A DNA stretch of 64,000 bases. Origin: Balanoglossus misakiensis. Its lineage: Eukaryota; Hemichordata. Location of the stretch: positions 8,990,001-9,054,000 of the forward strand of contig CM082580.2 of the NCBI GenBank assembly GCA_040954595.2, read 5' to 3'. Made by a program: the position numbers and the translations under genes. Shown here piece by piece: positions 25,506 through 39,400 of the stretch (the stretch's first letter is position 1; each line of letters starts with the position of its first letter). The notes below the pieces were generated by a model. That model had not been told where the DNA came from. It made no database searches and saw nothing but the letters and a program-made list of their open reading frames with translations.

Positions 25506-25519
25506 GTAACCATGACAAC
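25506..25519 (+). promoter_or_regulatory. Second RFX X-box motif, just 3' of the GPCR
   Basis: GTAACCATGACAAC matches GTHNYYATRRNAAC at every position, 60 bp after the GPCR stop codon. Confidence 0.35.
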
Positions 25520-25818
25520 CAGTGGCATGGAGAACGGCTAACTTGTATATCACAATCAGTATTTTGATGCCAAAGCTTTACATTTGTTCTGTATTTGCGT
25601 TTTCATAATTGTTAACAAACTGCAGCGAAGGTCATATATTGTTTTGTATGTCACAGAGGTAAGATTTAAAACGGATTCGTGTTAGTGGCCCAAACGAAAA
25701 AAATATCAGAAGATGTGATTTTAGTTAAAGATTCGATAAATTACATCAGCACGTCAAGGACGATTCCGTAACTATAAATACGCATGTATGTATGTACTTA
25801 TGTACGTACGTACGTACT

Positions 25819-25965
25819 CATACATACATACATACATACATACATACATACATACATACATACATACATACATACATACATACATACATACATACATACA
25901 TACATACATACATACATACATACATACATACATACATACATACATACATACATACATACATACAT
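25819..25965. repeat. (CATA)n microsatellite
   Basis: About 37 uninterrupted tetranucleotide copies, then a GTTA break and a few more. Long open frames across it on both strands are repeat artefacts. Confidence 0.98.
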
Positions 25966-26904
25966 AGTTACATACATACAAGATTAGAGTTACAACCAAC
26001 ATTTGATTGGAATGTATTTTTACATGTTTTATAACAGTTTATAGTAAACAAGCGTCAACGGGTAATATGAAATGAGGTATATTTTCAGTATTCATATAGG
26101 TTTTGCAAAGAAAATTCGTAAATAATATTTTTGTCGATATTTTAATAAGAAATTGGATTGTTGTCGTTCGTTTACGCCAGAATATGTCGCTTTACACAAA
26201 TTGAAACTTGAAATATTGAGCGATTTGGCTTTAAGCCTTATTTAGGCGCATTCTGGAAAACTTACAACAGACACTGGATTTCAGGGAAAGGAATCATCTA
26301 GATAATTTATGGGGAAATCGTGAAAAGATGGCGCATGATAGATAATACAAAAGCTTCGGTCATATTATATGTCTCGCTGAAGATAATAAAGGAGTGAAGA
26401 GTTGGATTCTTTGCCGAGGGTTCTTGATCACGCTCCCCGTACTGTTTGTGAGTGTACAAATCGAGTAGGGACAGAGAGACACTTGAATTTTTCTCATTTA
26501 GACAAAGACAGAGACATATGTTTTTCAATTTATGTCCGTTGTCAGTTTCCTTGCCTGTGATTTATACTGAAGCGCTTTTCCTTAGTGTTATTGGACCAGA
26601 AGATTAAAATAGTGACGAGCGCTTTAACGGTCAGCTGATCGGAGTGTGTCTCTTTAAGTTTGACGCGGAACATTTTCATCTATTCACAATAACGTGAGCT
26701 TATGCCAGATGTAATATATTTTGAAGAGAAGATGGCGTGCGTAGAACAAGTGGGTCGTTTAATGTTGACGTCACCACGAATTTAACGTAACATCCAGTTT
26801 GCGTTCATGCAGACTTTGACTCTGTTTGGCGGCACATCAACAGCAAACGACACAGAAGATGTTACGGTTGTGTACCCGATAAACTTGTCCAGTTGTCTTG
26901 CGCT

Positions 26905-27378
26905 TCATGCGTAACCGGCGTGACACGTGGGGACGCAAGTGCACCTGGAACTGCACATTTTACGAACAGTTGCCCCCCCCCCCACCACCGGGGTGACAAC
27001 ACGCGGCATTTGAAGCACCTCCACGTGCTCAGGCGCCACTTCTATCGGCAGCCTGTTGCCATAGCAATGTAACTCCACGAAGCTGTCGTGATTTAAAGCA
27101 TATTCGTTTTCCCCAAGGAAATACGGTCGCCATGGTTTTAATTGGCCCAGCGCTGAGATAGCGCTCGCAACTAACACTCTCTTGTTCAACAACCGATCTA
27201 TCGCCCGGTCCAAAACGTCAAAATCACATGTTTCATATTGATTTCGCGTTGGACTTTTCACCCTTTGTATTTTAGTAATCTGCTTCATTAATTTATTTTT
27301 AAAAAGTGCACCACTTGTGTCAATTTGAGGGCTTGATCCTAACCCAACATACGTGCGATATTCCGCTGGTCCCGTCAC
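26905..27378 (-). CDS. Hypothetical minus-strand reading frame, possible 3' exon
   Basis: A 157-codon open stretch that opens at GTG, not ATG; the first Met is about residue 31, so if real it is probably an exon entered by splicing (an AG lies just inside it, at GACCAG). Composition up to the phrase NRLPIEVAPEHVEVLQ looks protein-like, with charged and hydrophobic residues alternating. The last 25 codons cross an 11-base G run and look non-coding. I do not recognise the family. Confidence is low because no neighbouring exon is proven. Confidence 0.25.
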   Translation of the reverse strand: MTGPAEYRTYVGLGSSPQIDTSGALFKNKLMKQITKIQRVKSPTRNQYETCDFDVLDRAIDRLLNKRVLVASAISALGQLKPWRPYFLGENEYALNHDSFVELHCYGNRLPIEVAPEHVEVLQMPRVVTPVVGGGATVRKMCSSRCTCVPTCHAGYA

Positions 27379-28638
27379 AAAGTGTCAGAGGTGAAGTGCT
27401 AACAAATAACAAAATACAGACTAGTTAATTACCAATGCGTTAACGTTTGCAACGAACTCCAGTTCGGCAGATTATAGTTATATTTCCGGTGTTGCCTTTT
27501 AAAATTTGATTAGTACGAGTTCAGACAAGGTTCAGACGAGGATTATTTGCACTTCCGCCATCCCTCCCTGCTCGCATGTACAGTTTCAATTTTCTTTGAA
27601 ATGTCACCTCTGCTTCCTGTCAATGTTGTTTGCTTCAGACGCCCTGTTGATTTCCCCCGTCATAAAATCTGTCCTTAAAAACTGACACATGTCTTGGTCA
27701 CGGAAGCGGACAGAAAATAATGGATTTTTTCAACACCCAGAAGCTGCGGGCACACTGTCACCGACGAAAACGATACTGAGGTTCATATCATAAGCTTTTA
27801 TCTGTGTTGAATCTGACATGTAACCATTGAACGAAACTTCTGCTCTGGGCTAAACCGTGCGTGCTATGTTAGTTAACATGGCGCACACTGTTAGATGTAG
27901 TTTCATCATTACGAAGAGCCCCGCCTTTAGCCCTTGCTATTGTTACGATCATCATTTTATGTCCAAAAATGTATTTTAGCTGTTCCCATGAGAACTGTTC
28001 ATGGTAGTCCAATGGTTTGGGGAATATAAATTAATATAGCCGTCATCACTGTTTCGAACTACTTGATTTGTTTTCAACTTTTGATGCGTTGATAACGTCA
28101 CCTAAGAGCTGATAGCATTGTAATTTGACATCGTTTCCCTCGTGACTAAGAAAGCTTCGCTCTCAGACTCTGCGTGATGATTTATCAGACAAACAAACGC
28201 TCCGCTTTCGCGGCGAAGTTTCAATTATTGACAGAACAGCGTCAATCGCGGGGTAAGGTCACCCCTACAGGTGTGGGCTTTAATGAAATCATGTGAAGAT
28301 GCCTCATAATGAGGATGAACGACGCCGCACGGAGGCAAAATGCCCGTCCATTCAACGAAGACATCAATTGTCTCGCGATGTAGGTATAGGCCTACAGAGA
28401 GGCGATCAGTTCAAGGCGCGTGCATCATCTGCACAAAAGCTTTCCCGCTTCAACTAAAATTGCTAACCGAAGCACTGAACAATGACTTGGCGACCTAACT
28501 ACGGAACTTTAAGACTACATTTACGTGCAAATTGCCGCGTGCTGTTTTATCACTGCGGCACGTCTGCGAGTATGACACAGTTATCACGTTTTCGCTTTGC
28601 TAATTAATGCAATTGAACCCTTGTCTGTATTCAATTTT

Positions 28639-28785
28639 TCACTGTTGCATGCTCTTCTGTGGAACTTTTTCAATTCCAAGATATGCATCGTAGATCTTCT
28701 TCAAAATTTCAGATCTCATAGAAAATAACCCTTTCTCATATATAGAGAATAGACTCGATCGTATATTGCGATATTTCACCGACCT
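28639..28785 (-). CDS. Candidate minus-strand exon (RGS-like?)
   Basis: An open frame ending in TGA contains SEILKKIYDAYLGIEKVPQ, which resembles the A-x-x-IY-x-x-YL helix of RGS folds. The acceptor (ACAAG at the upper end) is weak and no donor is clear, so it would be a terminal exon or chance. Confidence 0.2.
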   Translation of the reverse strand, partial: RSVKYRNIRSSLFSIYEKGLFSMRSEILKKIYDAYLGIEKVPQKSMQQ

Positions 28786-31324
28786 CTTGTAGTTCCATGC
28801 AAAAGTGATTGCATTCGTGGAGGTAGGTTCCATGTTGCATTCAAGTACACCAAGAGATAGCATGGATCCATTGAAAAGCAACTGCCATCAAATTATATCT
28901 GTGCAGACATGTTGGCGCGAGAAATATGCGGTCGTATGTTTTTTATTGCAGCCTTTGCAAGCTTATGATTTCTGTATTACCTTTTACATAACATTCGAGT
29001 GACATTTTCTACTGGCGACTTGAATACGAAATAGGCGACCCGTATTCAACACCTGACAATATTCAAAATTGTATACCGAACGGGCGGTCCTGAAAAGCAA
29101 CAAGTCTGTATAAGCTACGTGTGGACGTGTGGGCGTCACGTAAGCTGTGCGTCGTTGTGACTCCTTTTAAACACGAACGACCTGTAGCTGCCCAGAAAAA
29201 CCTTGACCCACACTCACGCGTGTCAAAACCAGATTTTTTAGATGTACATGTAGCACAGTTATAGCAGCCAGTCGACAAACAAGACAAATATTCATTGAAT
29301 TTCGAAAATAGTGAAGGAACTACTGCTCACTGATTGCATGTGAACACAGAGAATTCTTTGTAATGAGCAAATGTGCTCCCATTTTTGTTATATGCCTGCC
29401 GGCTAGGCTCGCCACACAGCAAGCAAACCCATGCTAAATACACATCCTATCTAGTATAACCATACACACAGAAGCAAAAACACAGTATATATTACACTAA
29501 AAGGCTCCTTCAGAAACGAGTTCGTACTGCAAGGTTTCCAGAACCCACATGGGAGACAGGGAACTTTGATATTGAACAAGAGTGACGTTTTCAATAAAAT
29601 TTTAATGGGGTAATGTATGTAATTATCTCCTTAAAGCACGTATGGAATAAACCCTGTTGTCGTTTTTTTAGGCTGAATATCTACTCACAGGCGTGGGCTG
29701 TATTTACATGGGGTAGTGTGAAGCGAGGATGAGTAGTACTTGGGGGAAAAACAAGGAAAACGGATAGTTATGTGTCTTTCGAACGTCGGAACGGGATCCT
29801 GTAGTGTACGGATGACGGCGGAATCTTATGTCAAAGGACGCCGCGCCTGAATCCCCGTCACATGTAAACATAATCTTCTCAGTACATGGATGATGGAAAA
29901 CCCATTTTATATCCTCAATTTGAAAATAGTCACTGACGCTTACTCATGCATCAGCTTTCATAAATATGGGAGCTTGTTTTTGTTTCAGTTACAGCTATCC
30001 CTCTGTCTTCCGATCCTCTCCGGCTACCTGTCTGTCGATAGAGTGGCAGAGACACAGACAGAGAGAATGGCAAATGGTTAACACATATCAGACATGACGC
30101 AGTAGATCGCTCCAGGGTCTATGCCTTAACGTATCGGTTATTACTTTTTCAATACCCGTTTCGTATACGCAAAGTACTATTTCCTGTGTCGTATCTTTCG
30201 TCGCCAATTACGTCGCCCCCACCAGCGCACGGAACGGCGGCCAGTGTATGATGCAACAACCCTAGCCTTTCCCCAAACACAATCATAAGCTTAGCTTGAA
30301 ACAAAGTCTCATCGTAAGCACCCATGACCATACAGCGTTGGTTGCTAGGAAACGAAGCGACGTCATGCAGCCGACGCATCAAGGAAATTCAATTTTTGTT
30401 TTTTTACTCAAGCCCCGATGGAGTGCCGTATTTCAATGTGACCAATCTCATAATCGATGAGTCGTGCATCCTTACAAAGGTATGCGAACAGCGGTATAGA
30501 TGATTACTGTCAGGAAATCTGACTGATGGCCAACTAAAACACTTTTTTCTCTCTCTATCGTGTTTTTTTCCTGAACCTGAGCCGTAAGCATTTGATGAGA
30601 TGTAGTCATTTGTACACGGTATTATAAACTGAATGTAAATTATATATCGACGGATAACAACAATCTCAGACAGTCATGCAGCCCTTTCCAAAATGACATA
30701 ATGAGGCACGTAAGATGATGAGCGCACTATTAATCACTGTTCGTTAGTAGAAAACTCCAAACGGATCGACGACAAATAAACAAATCGGATGTTTCATCTC
30801 CTACCCTTGAACCCAAACAGACATATGTTTTGTTGTTGTTGCAGTGTGTGAGGTATAAATCTAATCCAAAGTGATCGGGCGCCTCTCGGTCTCTCCATCC
30901 GTTTTTTTAAACAACGATGGAAAGACACAAACAAACCGTTGTAGAACTAGTGCCTCTATTAATTTTCTGCGACGACGATGTAATATAGTCACTGGCATAT
31001 AAAGAAAATAGTCTCATGATAAACGATGGTAATACGCCTGAATTGATTTGATACATGTCTGGATTATCAGCGCAGTGGCCTCGACACAATCACTGCAAGT
31101 ATTTTTTTTTTGTCAGAGGGCGCTTTAACTCTCAGAAGACGTTGCAAACGCAGAACATCACTATGTTGAAAACCTTCCTTTCCCCCCTCCCGTTAATTTT
31201 GTCCAGGCCCTAAGTACTGTCTGGGTCATTCGGAGATCACACGTGAAATATATCTATAACGTTTGAAAGATCCCCGGCGTTACGTTTGATTCCCGTGGAA
31301 CACATCGGTGTTGATTGAGTATAC

Positions 31325-31433
31325 CTGTAAGACTTCATAATGATGCTTTTGAAAAAGTTCTACGATTGCATAATATGTCCGTTGACAGGATGCAAATCTT
31401 TTATGCATTTGAAGTGGCTCGTTAACCATTGTG
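31325..31433 (-). CDS. Candidate minus-strand internal exon (RGS-like?)
   Basis: 109 nt bounded by a pyrimidine-rich acceptor (TTTCTTACATTACAG) and a donor (CAG/GTATAC). One leading base is followed by 36 open codons ending in phase 0. The peptide FASCQRTYYAIVELFQKHHY resembles the last two helices of an RGS domain (AQ-x-x-IY-x-LM...Y). It could belong with the 38227-38418 exon to one minus-strand gene; the linking exons were not found. Confidence 0.3.
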
Positions 31434-34177
31434 CTGTAATGTAAGAAATACTTCCGTTTCAACAACAAGTTATCTACGAAGCAATTGTAATGCTCAAGGA
31501 TAAGAGGCCAGATTGAATGTAAATAAATGTATTCGACCTTCTCTTCACTCGGTGAGAAATACTACGTGGAGCATGGGTGCGGGAACTGGCTTTCTAAAGT
31601 ATAGGCAAAGTTCGAATTATGCTGAAAAAGAGATCAACAGGTTGCACGTGATTTCATCCAACCCATTAACACTGAATCGGGGGAAAAACAGTATGGCGCC
31701 CCCAAACAATGGAATTCTTGTAATAACTGGCATTGCGCCAAAACACGGTCGGTCCATCCACAAGCTTTTTCCTCTATATTAGAATTTACCAAAGAAGTCA
31801 AATCGGTTTATAGCGTACCGAGTATGAATTAGTCTGACGGAGTTTGTGATTATGGAGACTGGGTCTGTTGCCGGTAATCCCGAAGAAATCCAATTCCGGG
31901 GTCAAGCCAACTTTTGAAGTATGTGCATAGAAAGTTTTAAAAAAAATAATGCACTTTTGGCTCAGAGAATTGAATGACAGCGCCAGGGTGAGGTATTAAA
32001 ACATGTATCCCGGTGGATGATTGTGGGGGGGGGGGGCGTAACATTGATATTGAATATTGGATAAAACGAGTGAATAGGTCTTTGTCATGTAATGAATTGC
32101 GACTTTAATTCTCCAATTATATTAACGAGAGCATATGGATTAATATAACGGAATATCAGGTCGAACATTGATAAGAAAAGTGCCCGTTTTAATGGGATTC
32201 GTGATTCCGTGTTCATGCGCAAACGTTTTACGCAGGAAAAATAATGAATCAAAGCAATGGCGTGTTAAATGAGAAAGGCTCCTTCTCATTACCGACGGTG
32301 CAATACCTTGTAAGCGGATCTCGGGGATTGCTTTGCCATGGCGACCGGCATTGCGACATAGTCCCCGGAGGCCACAAACCGTTATCGAACCTTGGTAATG
32401 ATGTTCCCCCCTTACTTGATAGATGGACTTTGTGATCAGACATGCTATTCGTTCTTTCAAATACTACAACACCTGTTAATGGAGCAATGACATTACCGCA
32501 TTGACCCACTGTTATTCGAGAGAAAAGAAATCAAAGGACATTTATCACACCCTTTGTTCAATTCCAAAATACAAAATTATCACCAACATTTTGCGGAAGG
32601 GAACAACTTCTTCTGAAATTACACATCAATATTCATTGCAAAAGCAATAGTACATTGAACGCCATATCTCCTATAATTATATCCACGATCAATAACCGAG
32701 TAATCTAATCAACTTAGAGGTGCACTTTTCCCCAACACCCCAACGAGGTAAAGGCTATGGAACTTGAAAGTAGCAGGTCGTAGATCGTAAACTTGTAGAA
32801 AGTGCAGTTATAGGGTCGTTTAGTGTATTAGCATGTTTACTTCGCGTTTGTCTAATACATCTGGAGTTAACACAGAGATTGGCGGCCATTTTGAATTTCA
32901 AATCTGTGTCGCGCAATGAAGACAACACGGAAACCCACACGTGCGCATTTTCATAAAGCTGTTTTTAAACGTCATAACTATGCATGAGGTTTATCGCACA
33001 CCGGAAATTGTTTTTTATTTAATAGCGGAAGTGGGGGTCGAAACAATCGCGCGAGATATTAATTAGGTTATTTTATCAGGATAACTTGCTGTGGCCTGGC
33101 ATCGACAAACAAAACGGAAAATATATGTCCCTGTGTGATCCTTTCTAGTCAAAAATACATGTAAATGAGTCCGTTACCGATGGTAAATTAATTGATAATT
33201 GTTTTGAAACCACACAAATGTTGGGAATATATTTTTTTATATTTTTAAATCACCCGCAAAAATATCGGCCAAAATGAAGTTATAAATTCAGCCACGGTCA
33301 CGGTATATACGTATGCTGTATGGTGAATGATGTTTTACATCGAACTCATTGAAGTATTTTTCTTCATCATTGCACATTTATTATACCTATTTAAATAGCT
33401 TGCTTTATTTAATACGGGCTTATAGATATTTTCCCGTAAACCAATTCAAGGTTGTGACTTGCATTATCCGATTAATTTCATTATTTTCTAGATGTTTTGT
33501 TCATGTGTCCTTATCCATAAAACCGCAAGTATGCATTTGATTGTAGGCGTCCTACCTCCGCGCATGCGTTCTCAAAAGGAAGGCTTTATTCGTTGACGTC
33601 ATACCACCACTTGACAATGTAAATATGCCCAACTTTACATACTTGATACGAGTAACGAAAACAGGTGACTACTTGCACGTGTGTCGGTGATGACAAGCGA
33701 TTTCTCACTGATCCCCGCCATCTGACATCGCGCATTAATCAACTACGACCGCTGTTCCATTATTTTGGAGGGACAGTCTGCCCAATGATTGAGTCGGGAG
33801 GAAAATGTGGCGATAGCCCGTTTGGGACCACTGGTAATTGCTCTGCATACAGAGGCTCGCTCCAGTTTTCCCCCTGTTGAGCGTACTGCGAAAGCCCGCT
33901 GTGAATGTAGTATTGAAAGTATAATCGTTCGGCGTATATAGAAGCAGCGTTCCTTTGTAAGTGACGCTATCATAACGTATATCGTGGTCCTTACATCCTG
34001 ATCTCTTCCGCTGTCATTTCTCATCATCGTGCCGCGGATTACCCAATTTCAAGCACCTGTCGGCTGGAGCCGTCAATGTTGACTGCATTCTGCCGTTTGT
34101 TTGCATCTGTCTACGCCTGGTTTTTAATCACGCGCAGTGCCATCTGATCTGGACAGGATCAACTTGTTCCACGGACA

Positions 34178-36401
34178 ATGTTGACGACGACAATTCAACG
34201 ATTCGTCTGGATGGCACTTTCCATATTTGTGCAAATATTGCTCCTCGGTGGTTTGAGAATGCACAGATCTGGAATATGCCAAGAGTTGGCCGCGGGTTCC
34301 CCGGTGGGCGCTTTCATGGCGACGCAAGCGTTAACACTTCGAGCGTTCAGCATTCAAGAGTGTAGGACTAAGTGCTTGCAAGATGACAATTGTCTAACGA
34401 TAGCGTATAACAGGCGCCAAAGTTTTTGCCAGCTGCTGAATTCCAGCATGGAAGACTTAACAGGTTCGACAAATGACTTTAAAATGGACGGAGGGAGGTT
34501 CTTCCCCAGACCTTCAAAGGTAAACGTTCATGCATTTCTAATTAACGTGTGTTTAAGAACTCCAAACCTTAAAGTTGCATTTTGATTTTAAAATTCTTCT
34601 GTACAGGGGTGGTAGCTGTTTCGTCATTTTTGATCTTACTTATGAACAAGACCCATGGTAATCTTTTTCCAATATCTAAAGCGCTTTGACATGTTCGGTT
34701 ATTGGTTCGTCAGTATTGACAATCTACGAGTTACAGATATTTTTCAAATCAAATTTGTTTCTTAAGCTATGAAAAAATAGGACATCAACTGACTGGCCGG
34801 TTCGATAGTTGCTCGTTATCTCGTAATTTCGTAAACATTTTGAAAAACAGAAAGAAGTATTCTGGTGGACAACACAGTAAGTGGGGTCGTGACAGACCAG
34901 GAAATGCGCACAGGAGGTTTTTGAGAGTTAAGTCAGTTTTCGTTTCTATTTCTGAGAGTATTATCGCGATAAATTTTAAACGTGCGGAGTAAGACGCCAA
35001 TTAACGGCAATCGGGATTCAGGTGGTGGAGCAGCTCACTTGGGCTCCGTGCAGTGCAAATCTGTTCAGATCGAAATCACGCCAAGGAAAACACATGACCG
35101 AGTGAGGTTTGGCAGGAAGTTCCTACTCATCGTTATTTAGAAGGTTGGAAGTCAACCGACCCTGCCTTGAGGTCAACGTAGAGTTTTTAATTCCGCACTC
35201 CACAATACTAGCCATGCATACATGGTGTGTTCAGTGAGAGCTCTTTCGGTTTTATGATCGTAATGATTTTTCTGTGCGCATGAAGTCTCAGAAGGCGATT
35301 TATGCTAGGATGCCGCAATTTAATAACAGTAACATTTCTAGCGACCAATTAGGCTGGTGCGAACTTTTTTTCTGCGTGAATGAGATTAAGGCTGTTCGGC
35401 TTTACAGTCGAGGGTTTTAGTAGGTTCTTGACACTCGTCAACGGCTGACAGATCAGCAGCCAGCGTTCGGTGTACTTTCAGAATTCCCTCGTGCTAACAA
35501 AGCGGGTCTTGTAGTAATTGTACCATCTACAGAAAATGGACCCTGCCCGCAAAACATCCAGTTTCCAAAGTCAGACAAAAGGTGAAACAGTATAAGTTGC
35601 TGCTATATTAGAGAATATGTCGCGCAAACTAAAACATTATGAAGAAATACAGAGATACGCAGAGCACATTTTCAAGATTCAAGATTTGGTATTTTATGAT
35701 TGGCCCAATATCCACTTGAAGCTTCAAGCGTCTTGTCGCTGAAAGACTTACAGCTATAGATCACGCAAGAGCAAAGCGCCTATTTTCTCGATATAAGGTA
35801 TTAAATCCATATCCGCCCAGCAGTGATTTTTATTTAAAAACAGACGTGTACTGAATGATTTATGTTTGACAGACGCATTGCGGCAAACTTTTGAACCACA
35901 GATATTGAGTGGAATTTTTCACTACCAATATGTAGTCAAAAAGATCCAGATGGATTCTGGATGAAGGCGGGATGAGAGTAATTTAAATCATGTTTTCTTT
36001 TCTTCAGAATAAATCTCTAATCTTGACTTGCGATGCCGGCGTAAACCTGTATATGTACTTAGCAGAAATATCGTTGTGTTTTTTTTAATTTCCGTCCAAG
36101 ACTTAACAAACGGGACAAACGCGAGTAGAAATGAATCACATGCATCGTTATGGCTACTGTCTATTGAACGAAAGTTGTGACATGTTTTTCGAAGGAGTGA
36201 CGAATAACTCTACATTTCCCTTTCATATATACACTCTTGATTCCTCTGTCCCCAAGCAACGGTTGAAAATATATATTTGCGACAGCAAAGCCTTTGGCAC
36301 ATTTTATTAAGTGACGGAACTCTTACTGTGTTTGGATTTCTCTCTCTTTTTAGACGCAACACACATGTTAGTTATTTTGGTATTATTTAATTTATCTAAC
36401 A

Positions 36402-36493
<92 letters not shown>

Positions 36494-39400
36494 CTTTTTG
36501 TCCCTGGTATCCGTTCAGCAATATCAATGTTGAGGCAGGGTCATTCTCATCACTCAGATAAGCGGCGATCACGATGATATGATTTTTTTTATTATACGAA
36601 GCGCTTCTCCAGCAGAGTGGTTGGAGAGCGCCATATGTTCTCTTTTAAAAGGTTTCTGATTTGTTTTTGTTCGTTTGTAGATATCCCGCTTTGTCTGTCT
36701 TTTCACAAATAAAAACCAGCTCCTCAAATGTCATACTGTTTTCCTATTTCAATTACACTGCCTTCTTAGGGCTAAGCGTTTCGTCTCATTGTACATGGCT
36801 TTGACAGACGTTCACCCAATTTTCTTGTGTGCATAGAGCTTCAACGCGGCAGAATGACTGACAATGGTGCAAATATGGTCCATCCTTTATGCAATGTAGA
36901 AACGTGTTTTTTTCCCAAAATCCACCCCTTTGCATCGTTTCGCCCTTTCACTAAATGAGATCAATCGCCAATGAACAAAACTGCAATTGCAATTCATAGA
37001 AACGAATATTCAGCAAATCATGTTTCTACAAGGCCGTGCACCCGGGCTCTACAACTCGTTTTTAATTACTTGACTATTTTTCCCCTTCCACGTCAGACTG
37101 ACCTGGTATCTTGCCCGGCGACCGAACCGCTTCCGTGCGATGACTCCCCCTGTGGCGAAAATGGCGACTGTCAGCAGGACTGCAATTCCAGAGGTTATAT
37201 ATGCAACTGTAGTGACGACTGGAGTGGTGTGTCCTGTGACTACGGTATTGTAAACTTCCTAACAGCTTTTTTTTATCCCGCAGATAACCGGCGGCCGGTT
37301 TCTTTTGATATAGAGCGACCGTATAGTCGTAAAAGTGTGGGGGGGGGGGGAAACTTTCACCCTGCCGAGTTTAAGTTGTTCCTTTCAGTATTTAACTTAG
37401 TTGGCAAACCGCACTGTTTTTGTCGGCTTTCCTGCCTTGTCAACTTTGCACACCTATTCTCCTCAGTGCTTGCAAGGAGGCGAGCGGTGGCGATGGTGGC
37501 GTCGTGTTTTGTTGGTCCGCTGTCGCTGTCTATAAAATTAACACGAATGGCAGAACGTAATATGTAATCTGTAAACGTACATCTCTCGATCATTTCATAT
37601 ATTTCCAATTTATTTCTCCTATTCAGTAATGCGAAATTTGGAACTGTCTCCATCGCAAGCAAAACTAAATGGAATATTTACAACCAAGATTAAATCGTGT
37701 GAAATAAAAAAATGAAAATGCATTTCTCTGAACACTGAAGTCCCATATGTTCCAATGTGTTCATGGTAACCCCAGAAAATTTTCGAATTAGGCCAAACTA
37801 CTGATCTGTAGGAGGGGACAAACGAAAACCCATCCAACCAATCTTTATCTGATATTGCAGAAACGACGATTCGTTGAGTGTTGCACATCTTTTGTCGGCG
37901 TAGTTAAAATTCTACGCCGAAACCCCGGATGAACTCACAGTAATATCGAATTAAATTCACTCCAACTGAGTTTGCAAGTATGATGTAAAATAACATATGG
38001 CGTTTGAGTTACAAATGCCACTTTACAAAATGCGGCGTAAGGGACAAATTGAATATTTTAGTTGCAGAAATGTAAAGCAATTTTTTAGTGCAAAGAGGAA
38101 TAATTGAGTTGAAACTCTACGCCTCGCTGGGTAGAATGACACAAAATACTGAAAAACGTTTTCGTGTACATTGTCACATTTGATTAATTTCATTGTGAAT
38201 GCAGAAATCGAGATAGTTTAACTCACGCTCTCTGAAAGGTAGGCTTTACGTTGTTCTTTGTTGAAATTGAGGATCGCTTCGTATATTTTCTCAAATATAT
38301 CAAAATAGTAGCTCTGGTGTCTCTCTGAAAGGAACCGCCAAATCTGTGGGTTTATTAAGTATGGGTAAAATAGGGAGGTTTGTTTTTGTCTGAATATCTC
38401 TCCCTTAAAGCTTTCCACCTGAAACGCAAAAGACTAAAATCGATCAAACAATTATACTCTTTGCTATATATATTTATGATCTTCATTAACCTAGTGCACC
38501 AAGTGCGTTAAACGATACCATGTCAAATCGGGTGAAAGTAGTGTACATGTATATGTTACATGCACGCAACCAGAACACGTTCAAAAGAGATTCTGCTCAT
38601 CTGCGAAAAATTCGCGATAAATGCGGGTGTTCCCTTCCATTTAACTCGGGGTATTCTGCGATGCAGCATATTTAGTATATGTATGCTTGATTTGCTATCG
38701 ATAACAAAAATCAATCTACGCATCACCGAACAAGTAGTGCGGTAAAACATTAAAAAACGGGTGACACAGAAAAAGTGCGATCCATCTTTTTTTTCTGGAA
38801 ATTTCTGTCACTTTGCCGTTCACTGGAAACACATAACGAGAAATTTACGCGCCATTTATTGGTTGCTTGCTAACGCGTTATTGTCAGACGATTCATCTTA
38901 CACGAGAGTACATGCACTTAATCCTGCATCGCATTGGTGGCAATAATGAATGTTGATGCAAGGCCTATAACCATTAATTAATTCATAAAATAAACAAAGA
39001 GAAATGTATTCTCAATAGAAGTTAAAGAGGGCAATCCGGCTTGCAGATAAGCAGATATGGGCACGATTAATAAATCAACACGTGGACAGGGAATACATCT
39101 CACTGGAGCCTTTGAAAGAGATCCGGTAATGTTAGATATTAGAGCAAACGCGATTAGAATTGTTTTAGGATTATTGCACGCGGATAAGTTGTGTAATAAT
39201 CTCAGCATAGTACACGTACAACGCACCCGCTATATTTTGTCGTGTTTTTTGTTCAACTTTGAAAAAATGGCGACATTCTCCACAACGAACACCATTCGTC
39301 TTGAACTCGTTCCATTCGTATTTACTTCTCCCAAGATAGTTCTGATCGCGTTAGGAACAATATGACCACAATCCTTAGAGAAGAATGCATTATACATGTA

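Larger units (their letters stand above)
25966..34177. other. Long mostly non-coding region with a few minus-strand exon candidates
   Basis: AT-rich sequence between the GPCR and the first PAN/EGF gene. Apart from the candidates at 26905-27378, 28639-28785 and 31325-31433 I see no supported gene. It includes G/C runs at 26973-26983 and 32025-32036, and X-box-like motifs at 27055-27068 and 30341-30353. Confidence 0.45.

Noticed and set aside
25784-26034. Open frames encoding poly-(HTYI) or poly-(YVCM)
   Set aside because: They are translations of the (CATA)n microsatellite.
26905-27378. LRAT/NlpC-type enzyme based on HDSFVELHCYG
   Set aside because: The catalytic Cys-containing NCEHF motif is absent and the match is only a few residues long.
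36311-36577. Open frame with a poly-Ser tract
   Set aside because: Translation of the (CAT)n microsatellite inside an intron; no homology outside it.
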